Assembly (NCBI GenBank): GCA_023548195.1 | Contig: JAJHZJ010000336.1 | Span: 2,770,704 to 2,834,703, forward strand | Reading direction: 5' to 3' | Source: Bettongia penicillata ogilbyi | Lineage: Eukaryota > Chordata > Mammalia > Diprotodontia > Potoroidae | Length of the DNA: 64,000 nt | In this document: positions 45,815 through 58,984 of the stretch, piece by piece | Layout of the letters: each line of letters begins with the position of its first letter | Position numbering within the stretch: the first letter of the stretch is position 1 | Notes under the pieces: generated by a model | Database searches by the model: none | What the model was told of the DNA's origin: nothing | What the model saw: only the letters and a program-made list of their open reading frames with translations | Program-made: the position numbers and the translations under genes

Positions 45815-46290
45815 GGCCAGTGCGTAAGCATTTACTGAGCACCTATTTGTACCAAGTGCTGTGCCAAGCCTGAGGGACACAAACAAAAATTCAGTCTCTG
45901 TTTTCAAGAAAGCCACAGTTTAATGGAAAGAGAGATGTAAATTAGATTGTAAAAGGCTTTAAATGCCAAACAAGGGACTTTGTATTTTACCCTAAAAGCA
46001 ACAGGAAGCCCTTAAGACTTTGGAATATCAATTTGGCGGCTGTGTGGATGACGGATTGGAGAGGGGAGACACTGGAGGCAGAGGCCGGCGAGGAAACACG
46101 CAATGGTCCAGGTAGTAAGTGACAAGGGCCTACACTAGGGTAGAGGCTGTGTGACCGGAAAAAGAAAGGATGGATGTAGGAGGCACTGTGGGGGTAGTTA
46201 GATTGGAGGGAGAGGGAAAAGTCCAGAAGGATTCCATGGCTCCAAACCTCAGTGAGTGGAAAGACAGCAGTGCCTTTGACAGAAAGAGGG
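45815..46290 (-). repeat. L2 fragment
   Basis: Antisense L2 with AAGCATTTACTGAGCACCTA, GGCTTTAAATGCCAAACAAG, GGCGGCTGTGTGGATGACGG and GGTCCAGGTAGTAAGTGACA in order. Confidence 0.8.
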
Positions 46291-47195
46291 AAGTTACTTT
46301 TGTGAGTCCCCAACTTTTAACACACAGATGTACTCAAAGTCCACAAAATGTCTTGGATCTGAAAAGATTCAAAGAGCGTACCTCTATCACATCAAGTGAA
46401 ACTGTTTAATATTACAGAATGGGAAAAATTTTATAAGTACTCTTCATTTAATGAAGTAAATGCATGCTAGCAAAGGCTACTGAAAAGGCAAATTTCTATT
46501 AAGTGAATCTTTTTTTTTTTCCTACTGAAGTCCTTTATAAAACTGGATTATATTCAGCTGGATAAAAAAAAATTACCCATTTAAGGGATAAAACCCACTT
46601 AAAAATGGTATCAAATTTTTAAATCATTCATACATTTAAAATAACTAATATAGTATGAATACCCCATATTAAAGTCATTACAAGTTTATGCTCAAAAATC
46701 TAGTTGTATAGTGTAAATGTCCCAGCCACCGTACCCATCACTCAAGTAATACAATGACCTAACTTACATATTATTCCCACAGTAGAGGTAGCAATTTCTA
46801 AAGTAATACAGCTAATATTTCCACCAACCTCCATAATACATTTATCTTTACATTCAACTTCATTTCTTTACCTTTAAAAAAAACATACACACAACACTTT
46901 TCCCACCATATGAAACTGCTGGCCTCCTTCCAGATTCTCTCTGCCTGATAACATCTGTACAGAACCCTGGAACAGCAGGAAATAGCAGCACATAAAGCTA
47001 AGTAAGGACTCAAATGGCCAATGTTTGTTTAGCAATGAAGCTCCACGTCTGCTAGGTCAAACGACGTTATGACAAACCTGTGTGCAGAGATCTGTTCCGA
47101 GATCACTTGTTTATTAAGTCAATGGAGTAGAGCCCCAATGGAGGATATTTGCATATCAAAATGGCATTTACTGAACCTAGCAAGACGCACAACAA
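46291..47195. other. intronic sequence, nothing recognised
   Basis: AT-rich, no gene or repeat recognised. Confidence 0.4.
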
Positions 47196-47199
47196 TGAT

Positions 47200-47280
47200 G
47201 ATGATGATAACAGTTCACATTTATACAGCACTTTCAGGCTTGCAAGGCATTTTGCATATGTTATCTTACTTAAGATAGAG
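47200..47280 (+). repeat. MIR-like fragment
   Basis: TTCACATTTATACAGCACTT then GGCATTTTGCATATGTTATC, the same pattern as at 47.6 kb. Confidence 0.55.
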
Positions 47281-47594
47281 AATTTTCAGTCATTCTTTGA
47301 CTGCCTGTATTTTGCAACAACAGATATAATAGGGGAAGCTCATCATTCAAGCTGGCAACAGCCCAAAAATAGTGGCTCGAGATCCCTAAGGTGACTTCCT
47401 ATCTATTACCTAGAACAAAAGAATTCATTGACTGAATCAGCCATTAAGTTTGTAATTCTCTTTAAATTTTCTATTAAGGTATTTTTAAAAAAGGCAACTA
47501 AGCTTTTAAATTCTAATCTTTCTTAATTTGTAACAAGACAAAAATTATAAAAGATTGATGGTTTTCTTCTATGTCACAGTCTATTCTATTTTCT

Positions 47595-47725
47595 TGATAA
47601 TAATGGAAAGCATCTGTGTAGAACTTTAAGCTTTCCAATGTGCTTTACATATATCATCTCATACAATCTTCACAATAACCCCGTGAAGTAGATGCTATTA
47701 TTGCCCCCGTTTTATTCCCTTCTTC
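47595..47725 (+). repeat. MIR-like fragment
   Basis: CCAATGTGCTTTACATATAT, CTTCACAATAACCCCGTGAA and TATTATTGCCCCCGTTTTAT give a clear old SINE/L2-associated pattern. Confidence 0.6.
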
Positions 47726-48395
47726 CTGACTTTATACCACATGTTTCTATTCATTTTAAAATAAAATGAGCCAACATTCAATCACCGGTACTGGAGGACC
47801 AAGGAAATGCCTCTAAGATACAGGATTCTAACTCAAAAGGATTCACCTGCCGAAATTTATTCATGGCTTTATTTAGAGCATTGTAAAAGTATGGTAATTT
47901 ATTATACAACTAAATCTTTGATAGTTTTGTTTCAGAACCCAGGAAGTTATAAAATCATGATAGAGTCTATGAGGCAGTAGTAAAGAATGTGTCAGAGGAA
48001 ACCAAATATGTACCTTATTTTCCAGCGATGCTCATCTTTTCGTCTTTCTCTATAAGCTTTGAGGAGCATACTTTACTCATCTCTGTATCCCTCAAAGTAC
48101 CAAACACAAAACTCTGTAAATCACAGCCAGAAGTGGAGGGAGGTAAAGGGAAGACAGAGGGGCTGCCTGGAAAGAAACTGGATTGGGTATGGGGGAGAAA
48201 AAAGGAACAACACTTGAATTCAAGAATTCCATGGCACACAGGCATTTATTCTGTCAAAACATCAGGTCCCACATGTGATAATGCAGGCTCAAAGCCGTCA
48301 AGAGGAACACAAAGAAGACCTAGTTTTCAAAGTCAGAAGGACACAATAATAAACTATGCCCAGGGCAATAACAATGCCCTGTTCTGATTCTGCTA
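47726..48395. other. intronic sequence, nothing recognised
   Basis: Contains a 132-codon open frame at 47989-48387 with low complexity and no family resemblance, which I judge accidental. Confidence 0.4.
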
Positions 48396-48580
48396 TATCA
48401 AATTAAGTATTCAATAAATATTTGTTGAATGAATCCATGCGAGCATGAAAAGCCTTGTACAAAACCCAGAGTCTATAAAGATGTATAAGACAAGGCTTCA
48501 TTTTCAAGGAATCTACAATCCAGTTGGAAGAGACAAGTTTACAGATATACAGAGAGGTAACAGTATAAGGAAATATAGGC
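48396..48580 (-). repeat. possible L2 fragment
   Basis: GGCTTCATTTTCAAGGAATC and TACAATCCAGTTGGAAGAGA resemble the antisense L2 3' UTR. The preceding TCAATAAATATTTGTTGAAT resembles a sense L2 terminus, so two fragments may abut. Confidence 0.45.
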
Positions 48581-48599
48581 TATAATATTAGTAATATGG

Positions 48600-48775
48600 A
48601 GAGTGAGATGAAACACAGTATAGTAGAAAGACTATTAGGAGTCAGCAGAACTGAAATGCCACCACCTCCATGACCTTAGAGAAGTCTCTTTTCCTGTTTC
48701 CCATGTAAAATGAAGCAACTGGGCAACTGCCTAAGATTCCTTCTAACCCTAACATCTTAAGATTCTAAGTGCACT
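48600..48775 (+). repeat. MIR-type SINE
   Basis: Order of a diverged MIR: AGTATAGTAGAAAGACTATT, CATGACCTTAGAGAAGTCTC and TTCCTTCTAACCCTAACATC. Confidence 0.65.
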
Positions 48776-49014
48776 AAGAATTTTTTAAAGGGGGAGGAGT
48801 GGGAGGAGGAGAGATTACAGAAGGCAATCTACTACTGGTAGAGCCATCAAGGAAAACAATGCATGAAGAAAACAGAACTTCAGCGAGGTCTTGGAGAATG
48901 CCCAGGAAATGCCATAAGTAGAAAAGGATATTCCACACTTCACAATGCAGAATGGAAAGTGTAAATGAACCCTGACTTTGCGAAGTTGACAATGTCGTTA
49001 ATTTTAAAAAGCAC

Positions 49015-49170
49015 AAATGAAGAGTTAAGCGAAAACCACAAGAATCAGGTGGCCCTTATTTGAATCCCAACTGGGTTACTTAAAGTCACTGAAGCCTCAG
49101 TTTCCTCATTTGCAAAGTGATAAAAGTCATTCCTGTACTACATTTACATCACAGGGTTGCTGCAAAAATC
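49015..49170 (+). repeat. MIR-type SINE
   Basis: AATCCCAACTGGGTTACTTA, AGCCTCAGTTTCCTCATTTG and CATCACAGGGTTGCTGCAAA. Confidence 0.7.
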
Positions 49171-51000
49171 AAAATACCCATTATACTCAATAGTAAAGAC
49201 TTACAATGTGTGACGGAACACAGTACAGAAAATGGCTACTCTACAGATCATGGGGCAGAAATACAGGATCACACATTTAGTGCTAGAAAGAACTCCAACG
49301 TCAACTAATCCAAGTCTATCAGAGTGCAGGTGGCATCAGGGACAGGAACGTGGCTGCAGAACCGCAGACAAAACAGTAACCTTGGGAATCCTCTTGGCAC
49401 TGCACCTACTTCCTAGGGAAATGGGAAGAAAATTTCCCAGCAGACATGTCTACCTACATTACACCCTTCAGTATTATAAACCTGCCTGACAGGGCTCTGG
49501 AATCCCACCTTTTCTACAGCTGTTTCTGATCTTTCAGCTGAAGAAAACTATTCATGCTAAGTGTGTATCTGCACAAACAACACCCAAATTATCAATTAAT
49601 CAGCAGTTCTTAAGTTAAGAGTTAAGCAGCTTCTTTTAATAGTAACAAACTCACAAAACGGGCAGTGTGAATGTTACCCTGTTAAAAATTTATATGTGTG
49701 TGTGTGTGTGCATGTTTATCTTATATATATACATATTTATTTATACACATATTGATATAGATAAAAACAAGCTACATATAATAGACATTCCTGGTTTCAT
49801 ATACAAGTGCTTTTATTGTCCTTAATACGTGGAATTTTTGTTACTCATTGATGTTTGTCATGTTCTTGATGACTGTCAAGTTCATAATTTTTAAAAAATT
49901 TTAAAACTGTAATCACTGTTCTTTAAGCACTTGAAAAGCCTTCAAATATATGCAGTTTATTCAGCTGCATCCCCAAACTTGTTCTAGCTAAACTGAACTA
50001 CCATCCAGGAACAAATGGGAAATAATCAGCCTGTAAAATATATGAATGAGTCAGCAGTGAAGAGAATGAGCCAAACTCTGGACTGATTTTCCCAAATACA
50101 AAATATACACACAAATACATACTTTAACACTTGTTACTTTTTCTGTTCAATTATTTCCTATAGATATTCAAATATAACCTCTTTACAACAGCAACTTCTA
50201 TTCAAAATTCAAGGATACTTCAGAAATGGTAGCTGATACAGGTTTTGGCTAGATTATTTTTCCAAGCACTCCTTTACTTAATAAACATTACAAAGGTGAC
50301 ACAACAGGAAAAAAAAGTGTGGAAAAGCCTTTAAACTAACCTATTGTATAATGGGGTACGAATTCAACTTCTGAGATTTGATTTGCCATAAAAGGAAATA
50401 TCCTGAGATATTACAACACTGTCCTGTCAGCTAAGTAGGGAAACTGTGAAACTATAAAACACATTGAGGAAACTCCTTGGGAATGCAAAAAAACAAAATG
50501 AAAAGGAACTGCCAATTTTCAAGTTTTTTTCCCAGCAAACCTTTATGGAAAAGAATTGGAAATAATTTTGTACAAAACACAAACAAAAAACGTTTATTAT
50601 CCAGAAAGGTCTAATTAATGTCAAATCTCAGGAATAACAAATAAATGTCAGTTAACATGGCTCTCAAAAGTACACTATCAGTATGTGTGTGATACCCAAG
50701 TCCAGTTAATGAGCAATTCTCACCTTTATTCTTTATGAGACTTAGCATTGGTTAGATGTTCCAAATGATGGGAAGATTAATGTCTCCATTATCCCGCTGA
50801 AAGTTCAAGCGGGGTACAGAACACTCAAATTCTCAAATTATAACACCCACTCTTTCAGACACTAGGAAGATGGAGAATTTTTTATAAGGAAAACAACTCT
50901 GAAAGTTCAAAAGCCTCAAATGTTCATAAACTATTCATAAAACTTTTTTTTTGGTAGATACTGCTCCGATCCCCCATTTTAATTCTCCGTGAGTCATTAT
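49171..51000. other. intronic sequence, mostly nothing recognised
   Basis: AT-rich. A short (TG)n lies at about 49694-49710. No gene recognised. Confidence 0.4.
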
Positions 51001-51004
51001 AAGT

Positions 51005-51210
51005 AGCTTTTGTGGTCATTCAGTCATTTTGGGGTTTTCTTGGCAAAAATACTGGAGCAGTTTGCCATTTTCTTCTCCAGTTCATTTTACTGAAGAGGAC
51101 CTAAGGCCAACGGGGTTAAGTGACTCGCCCAGGGTCACAGAAGTAGTAAGTGCCTGAGGACAGATTTGAACTCAAAAAGAGGAGTCTTCCTGATTCCAAT
51201 CGCAGTCACA
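51005..51210 (-). mobile_element. THER1-type SINE
   Basis: Plus strand reads CATTTTGGGGTTTTCTTGGC, AGTTTGCCATTTTCTTCTCC, GACTCGCCCAGGGTCACAGA and AGATTTGAACTCAAAAAGAG, the exact reverse order of THER1. Confidence 0.88.
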
Positions 51211-52455
51211 CATATAAACTCTGAAATCCCCAAGTCATCAAAATAATGTCAATCCCAGAATCATGCACACTAAAAAAAACTAACTCTGACAAGCAGAAAT
51301 AGCAAGGATAATTTACCCATACACATGCTGTAGGGGTTGAACTGGGGCACACTCCAGAGTCCTAACCCTGTGATCTGTCCATTTAGGAGCAAATAGCTCA
51401 ACAGTCTCAGTACTCCATGGGATATATTCCAATCCAACTTTTCCTGCATATAAATGACATGAAAACAAACCAATTCCAAGCAAATATAGTAATGAGAGTG
51501 ATCTCCCAACTGCCAATTCAAATTCTGAAATCTACATATCAAAATTAAACTGGGCGAATCCATGTTACAATGTGAGAGCACCAGAGTGGCCTTTTTTAGA
51601 GTGGGATCCCCCTCCTAGAACATCCATCAGAATAAAGAAAAAGTGTCTATCCTTAGTAATCAAATTCATAGAAACCAAATAATTCCCATCAAATACCCTC
51701 TAAATCAAAAGAGATTAAAAGAAACAAGTAGTGAAATCAATCTGCCTAGTCCTTAAAAGGTGAGACAAACCTGTGTAGTCATTCTAGTTTCTCTTAGTCT
51801 GGACAAATGGCTCTGCCACTTGTTGTATCTCCCTATGTAGACTCTCCAGTTGGCCTCTGACAACCAGCAAACAGGAGGATCCACACAGAATCAGCACATC
51901 TCTGCAGCTACTGAAGATGGGCAGATGGAGAAACTGAGACTTTGCTCACTAAGGTAACCACAAGATGACAGCAGGAAAACTTCACCCTCCCTCCACAAAC
52001 CCAGGGCAGAAGCCCTCACCTTCATTCAATCCATTCCTGTTACCGGAGTCTTACCTCAACATGAACCCTCCAGGGAACTTTTCTGAAAGCGACACATTTA
52101 GAATATGAACTAAGACAGTATTTCTTTAAATATCTCCTAAATGACCCAAAGAACACCATGGACAGCAAGCATATGCCCAAGAGAGACAAGCACCAGAAAG
52201 TCAGATATACATAGAGACAGGTAGACAACAGACATACAGACAGACAGATATAGAGTCATCTCCTCTATACTCACCTTCTTACCTACAACCCTTAGTTGGA
52301 GCAAAGATGCTCCCGGGAGTAACTGGAGAGCAAACAAGTTACTTTCAAACTCCCAATGCCTCAGTTGGTCGGATTTTTACAGTGATTTTTACTGACTGAC
52401 TGACTGACTATAATAGCATTCTCCCTACCGGATTTGGAAGGATTTCCATCATTTC
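51211..52455. other. intronic sequence, nothing recognised
   Basis: A CTGA tetranucleotide run lies near 52389-52411. No gene recognised. Confidence 0.4.
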
Positions 52456-52459
52456 AAAG

Positions 52460-53190
52460 TATACTAGATGGAGTTGTGAACTGATCCAACCATCCTGGAA
52501 AGCAATTTGGAACTGTGCCCAAAGGTCTATAAAACTGCATACCCTTTGGTCCTGTAAAACCACTACTAGGTCTATGTCCCAAAGAGATCATTAAAAAGGT
52601 AAAAGCACTCACATGCACCCATGTTATAGCAGCCCTTTGTGTAGTGGCAAAGAATTGGACGTTGAGGGGATGCCCATCAGTTGGGGAATGGCTGAACATG
52701 TTGCATAGTATATGAATGTAATGGAATACTATTGTCCCATAAGAAATAATGAGCAGGAAGATTTCAGAAAAACCTGCAAAGACTTACATGAACTGATGCT
52801 GAGTGAAGTGAGCAGAACCAGGAGAACACTGTGGAATGATCAACTATGACAGACTTAGCTCTTCTCAGTAATACAATGACTTATGATGGAAACTGCTATC
52901 CACATCCAGAGAAAGAACTATGGAATCTGAATGCAGATTGAAACATACTATTTTCACGTTTTTTGTTCCTTCTTCTTTCTCATGGTTTTCCCTTTGTCCT
53001 TACTCTTCTTTCAAAATGTGACTAATGTGGAAATAATGTTTAACATGATATAGAACCTATACCAGGTTGTTTGCTCTCTTGGGGAAGAGGGAGAAAAATG
53101 TAGAACCTCAAAATCTTCTAAAAATGAATGTTGAAAACTATCTTTACATGGAATTGGAAAAAATAAAATACTATTAAGTGGAAAAAGTTA
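52460..53190 (+). mobile_element. L1 3' end, best-preserved copy
   Basis: About 730 bases with all markers in order: TGAACTGATCCAACCATCCT, CCACTACTAGGTCTATGTCC, GCCCATCAGTTGGGGAATGG, GATGCTGAGTGAAGTGAGCA and the terminal AAAATAAAATACTATTAAGT. Least diverged L1 in the window. Confidence 0.9.
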
Positions 53191-55735
53191 AGAAATAAAA
53201 TTGCAACAAAAAAATAATGTATACCAGAAGACAGCTATGGTACATTTCACCAATGGTGGATGCTCTTGCCAACCCTACTAGATCAAAAGCATAAAACTTA
53301 TTATCTTTCAAACAATCCCAATATCCTAACAAAATGGGGGAGGGGGATGAAGGAAGGAAGGGACAATTTATAGTCTAAGAATGCTTAGTTATAAATAAAA
53401 TGCAACTGCTTAAAGATGAAATATGCCAGTCTCTAGGCCTTGATGATGGGGATGGACACATAGTCCAGTGACCTGGATTCATTTTATTTACAAAGAAATT
53501 TTATATTCTCCTTTAATATAACTAATATAATTCATGCAGGTATCCAGGACAAAGACTAGAGGACTTCTTCCATGGCAATATGTTCATGCCCTCTTCTACA
53601 TATGATTGCTGTCTCACATCACTTTACCTTTATTTTTTTTAAAAAAAAGTTAACAAGCCAAAAAAGCCCCAAGAAGCTTTTAAGCATAACCAGAGTCTAT
53701 GTGTCAGGCTTCTAAGGAAGTTCTCAGTATTCAGCAAAAGGTACTGCACAAAGTACATAATGAATAAATAAACAGAGTCAAGGGGGAAAGAATGACAAAA
53801 TAAGATAGAGGGAACACAGATATTCACTCCACCTTATCCTGAAACTGAAGCATATATTTTCTGCAGTACATTCTACCCATCTACACTACTCTTCTAAAGA
53901 TAGGCTGGGAAAGAACTTAAGGTTCTAAAACATTATATGAAGCAACGAACTCAACATTCAGTCACTTGGAGAAACAAACAGTTTGATTTCTAGGATTTCA
54001 ACATCTATATAAACTAAAAGTACAAATGACCCATACCAGTCATTTTTTACGAGTCTTTAGAGGGGCATCCAAAACCTAGAGAGCCTGAGAAGACACCAGC
54101 TTGATATTCTTGGAGCTTGGGGAGGTAGAAAGAGATGTAGTAGTGAGCAGGGAGAGAAAGAGCTCCAAAAAAGAGGCCACCTACATCAAACAATGCAGCT
54201 GGACAAGACAGATTCCACCAGTGTTTATACTTGGCCCTAAGAAAAGTGACTGAACACAAGGCAATCCAATCTCAGAGCTTAGATGTGCACTGGATTATCT
54301 TGAAACCAAAAGGAAAAACAAAGACTTTGTCACCTTTATGATGTGTATCAAATGTGCAAAAAATGAAGGCTGCTCTTTCTTCTCTCTTAGTCTCTCTTGT
54401 ATTTTTAAGGAAGTGATGAGGGAAAGATATGAAACTAAAATAAACCAAAAGTGTTCCTTGGAATATCCAAAGCTGGTAATATACTTTCAGACATCAAAGT
54501 TAAAAAGTGCTCTGTCTATACATGAAGCTTAATAAATCTTAGTGGAAATGAAGTATACTTCTAATACATATGAAATCTAGGGGAAAGAGTCACTTATAAA
54601 CAAAGTGATACGACTCTTAATTGCCTTATCCTAGTATAGCAGTTTGCTCAAAATAGTTATTCATGATGAAACATTCCTAATGAAACTGGCTAATTGTAAT
54701 TTTCCTTGTTACTGATATTTTAAACGGAGACTGAATTTACCAAATACTTGGGATTAGTACCTTTTCAGAATAGTTGAAAGTCTTTCAGTGATCCTGATGA
54801 CAGTTTCATAAGATAAACAGGAGCTAGGTTGTATTTAATTCATGAAAGTACTGGGGGAAACAGACATCTTCCTGACTAGTCTAGATCCTACTAAATTGAC
54901 CAACAAGGTAATCTCTTCCCTGATTTGACCTCTGTTCAGATCTTTTCATCTGACCAAATTCAAACCTTCTAAAGTCAAGGAGGAATCCAGTCTCAGAAGA
55001 GACAGGTTCTTGTTATAAATATGAAGAAAAAGAAAATGTCTGAAGAAATCAACTGCAATACAAAGAGTAGGTGTACCCATCAGTGACAATGTAAAATCCA
55101 AATAGTTTGATCAAAGCTCCAAGGGGAATCTTACAGTTTTACAACGCAAACAGAAATTGAAAGAATGAAAGAAATTTCAACCGACAGCCCCAATTCAGTC
55201 TTCACTGCCCTAAACTGAGCATTCTGTGTGTTCCTCGTCATAAAGGAAACAACCAAAAGAGTAAATAAATTGCAAAGGGACCCCAGAAAAGTAAATATTT
55301 GCCATCAGGCCTATTACAATGGAAACAATGTCCAATATTTACCCACCCTTGGCACCAACTAATCCCTATATCACCAGCCCCTTACCCAAAATACACCCCC
55401 AGTCTGATCTTGGTAAAGAGATTTGAAACATAAAGTAAAAAACCTATCCAAATGTGGGTTTATTATTTATGGTACCAATATCTACCAATAGAAATATGAA
55501 ATACTGCATAGAAATTGTTAGCGTCAAGATCACAGATCAAATCAAAACTGCCTGGAAACCTAAACATTGGCCTTTCTTTAACAATGTCTCTGACAAGTCT
55601 TAAACCAAGGCTACACTACACAGCAGAAATAACACTGACCATTCCAATGCAAAGACTTTATCATAAAAATATTATAAAAAGGAAAAGAGGGCCTAGCTGG
55701 AAATAAAGCAGCTATGAATGTGTGTGTGTGTGTGT
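53191..55735. other. intronic sequence, nothing recognised
   Basis: 2.5 kb AT-rich, no gene or clear repeat. A short (TG)n follows at 55720-55742. Confidence 0.45.
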
Positions 55736-55742
55736 GTGTGTG

Positions 55743-55925
55743 TACATAGTTGTTTTATCTCTAAAAGCAAAAAATTGGAAACCTGTATGTCCAATCAATT
55801 GGAAAATGGAAGAATATTACGCCTTCCAAAAAAGGATAAATATGAGATAGATGAGGAAATGTAGAAAGACCTTCATGAAGTGATGCAAAGAGAACCCTGC
55901 AGAATCTTAGCCAACTCTACACAAT
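55743..55925 (+). repeat. old L1 3' fragment
   Basis: GCAAAAAATTGGAAACCTGT, CAATCAATTGGAAAATGGAA and CTTCATGAAGTGATGCAAAG are a strongly diverged L1 3' order. Confidence 0.5.
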
Positions 55926-56164
55926 GCAGAAAGCAAAGCTGAGGGGAAGGCGCAATCAGACAGACTGGGAAAGGGACATCTGGGTAGATGGTTGTCCATT
56001 AAAAATTTTGCTTCTACCTTTGTTAATGGCAAAAGGATAGACAAAAAGTTGTATTCCTTATTTTGTATGTTTGATTGTGAATGTCCGTAACTTTTCTTTA
56101 AGGACACTAACAATAAGAAAACCGAGGTTAACCCATCTAACATGCTGGCTATGTTAATCCACTT

Positions 56165-56270
56165 TTCTGGATTTCATTTAATTCACTCCTACAATGGGGA
56201 GGTGGATCCAGACTAAATGACCTCTGGTCCATTTCAGCTCTGTAAGTCCGTAATTTCCCCTTCTCATTTC
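56165..56270 (+). repeat. MIR-type 3' fragment
   Basis: CAGACTAAATGACCTCTGGT and CCATTTCAGCTCTGTAAGTC match the MIR 3' end. Confidence 0.6.
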
Positions 56271-58685
56271 AGTGCTTATGTATTTATCTATGCATAGCTA
56301 CATCTTATGCATGTTCATTATGTGCTCTGAAGACTCACTATAATAACACATGCCATTTTCAAAACAAGGATTTGTGCCTAAGTTGTGTTCCATAACTTCA
56401 GTTAACCTATAAAAAAAGATTTTCTAGAATCCAGCCAACATATATGTAGCTCTCAAACTAACACCTTGAGTGAAGAAATTCAACTATTAAACATTAAAAC
56501 CTCAACACAGTAGTATGGAAAGACTTGCCATTATATAGGTACAGATAATCATATACTTAGGCTGTACTCACTATATACTGCTTCTATTTTCTCAAAGAGG
56601 AACATCGTTTATCTGGACATCTGAACCAAATAATTTTTTCCCACCTTTTCTCAGCAGAGGAAATAAAGAGGAAGCCAGAAAGAAGGAATACAAGAAGCTG
56701 GCTAATGCCCTAGTACTGTAAGCCAGAGGGCACTAAGAGACCACAAAGTAACAGTTGCAAAACTAAGAGATAAAAATGACAATGGATTACTAATCCTTCA
56801 GCTTTCTGGTAAATCTTCTATTTCCTTGAGGTTAGATCTGAAGGCTATTATCTCCACCCATTTGTAAAGAAGGATTTTGGCAAGCAAATGCTTGAGACCT
56901 TCCAGTTAAGGCCACAATTTTGTCCATTTTAGCTGGTTTTCCCTGCCCCCACCCAGCACTGTTTTCTTCCAAAAAGTTTTCCCAAGATTCCCGTAACCTC
57001 ACCAAAGGGACTCACACAGATCATTCCCTTTTTTAGCTCTATTATCACAAAACTAGGTGCATGGGGCAGCAGGGTCATTAAGAACTGTTCATTAGAAATT
57101 GATTTTTATATAGGCTACAAAAATAAATACAAGAATGATGATCCAAATTCAATGTACTCAGCATAAAAGTAGCAGATGAGGAACAGAGAACTCGAGACAA
57201 GCACTGGGCCATTAAAAGCAGCAAACTCATTAACGTCATACAACATTAACATCACAACAGTTTTAAGACAAATTCTTTTTGTTTCTTCATTAAGAACGAG
57301 AAAGGAAACACTTTGGATTTAGGATCACACATGCTAAAATCAGTCAAGAAAAAACAAAATTTGAATGCCAACTGACATACGCTTAGTATAAAATAAACAC
57401 ACACATATATAAGTATTTGTAGGTACTCTTTTACTTCCATTCACATTACTGACTTTTCTATTCCCATCCACACTAAAAGATAATGCAGATGACTCACTAT
57501 TACACAAAATCTTCAATGCAAAAATCCCACCAACCCTCACTCCCCACCTCCAAATAAAATTGTTACTTTTTCCAGGAGATCTGGATTGTTGAGCTCTTCA
57601 GCTTAAGAATTTGCAAGAAGGAAAAGGAAAGCAAATGAAAACCTTACTACACTTGGGAAACTGGTTTTTGTGAATATTAATGACAAATCACTCTTCTCCA
57701 GTGTGCCCCCAAATACCAACATTATAATTCTCAACTCCCAGAATATAAAAATCCTTGGAGAAATATCATTACCAGTTTCTAATAGATCCAGAATATCTAA
57801 GGAATAGGGGGGAAATCAAATGAAATCTTTGCAATTTACACCTAAGGAAACTGAAGACACATCAGGGAGAAACATTAAAAACCCAAACTCATCATCCCTG
57901 AAAAGACAATTCAAGAGACAAGATGAAAAATCAAGTTTTAGTTTAATGGTAGATGGTTAAAGACATCTTCCTTCAAGGATTATGATTTAAAATCAACATT
58001 TGCAACAACAGGCTTGAAAGAATAACTCAATTTCTTATTACAAGTTGATGAAAAGGTTCAAATGCCTCATGATCCCAAAATATAAATAAAAATTAATGGC
58101 AAGATACCACTCTAAGTTTCTCCAGGTTTTTCAAACCATGTTTTGCATTTTCTTTTTTTAGAGTCTACACCATTGCTTTGTACCATCTCCTTACCTAACC
58201 CTCAACCAACATCATGGTAGTTTTCAGGCTAGCACTGAGCATCACACACATACTACTTATGCTATATGACATACGATATTTCTACTAATACAATTCAAAT
58301 TGTTTTATTTGAATAAAGATGGATAAATAGGAAGTAAGTTCCTCAAGGAAAGAAGACAAAGTTAAGACATAGGGAAATGATAAGAGGACAACCAAACAGA
58401 AATGGACTACCAAACAGTAACTTGTGCTAAATCACTCGAAAAAAAATGTTTTGAGTGGGGTCAATATTAGAGAACCAAGATTTATAAGCTGAGTGGGAGG
58501 TACCTAAGGCAGAGAGAACAAAGTAAATGATGAAAAATCATGTAAAAGGCAATATTATTCTCATTTTTTTTTGCAATGGGAGGATGATAAAGTATTTAGG
58601 AGTACTTTCATGTAATTTTTGTGGGTTAAAATCATTATGTCTAACTGTTGGGTAAGAAGGAGGTAAATATTATTTTAGTCAACGG
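56271..58685. other. intronic sequence, nothing recognised
   Basis: 2.4 kb AT-rich, no gene or repeat recognised. Confidence 0.45.
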
Positions 58686-58689
58686 AAGA

Positions 58690-58872
58690 ACAGTGAAAAA
58701 AACAGAATCCTTTACCCTGTCCATATCTCATATGTCCTTAGTGGTTTGCATGTCATTTCCCCCATTAGAACATGAGCTCCTTGAGGGCAGGGACTGGGTT
58801 TTGCCTGGGTATTCCCAGCATTTAGCACAGAGCCTAGCACATAGTAAGGAATGATTTGTTGACTTAACTGCT
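58690..58872 (+). repeat. L2 3' end, well preserved
   Basis: CCCCATTAGAACATGAGCTC, CTTGAGGGCAGGGACTGGGT and CCCAGCATTTAGCACAGAGC, then a terminal GTTGACTTAACTG. Confidence 0.85.
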
Positions 58873-58984
58873 TGCCTATTAGTGATTATGGACAAGTAAA
58901 CTGTCTGAGAATTTATTGGTCAATCTCTTTTTTTTTTTAGCCCAATGTAAATTACCATCCTAGATTCCTTTCTGCTATATTCAT

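Noticed and set aside
47989..48387. 132-codon frame
   Set aside because: Composition is unremarkable and the translation resembles no family; near the length expected by chance over a window this size.
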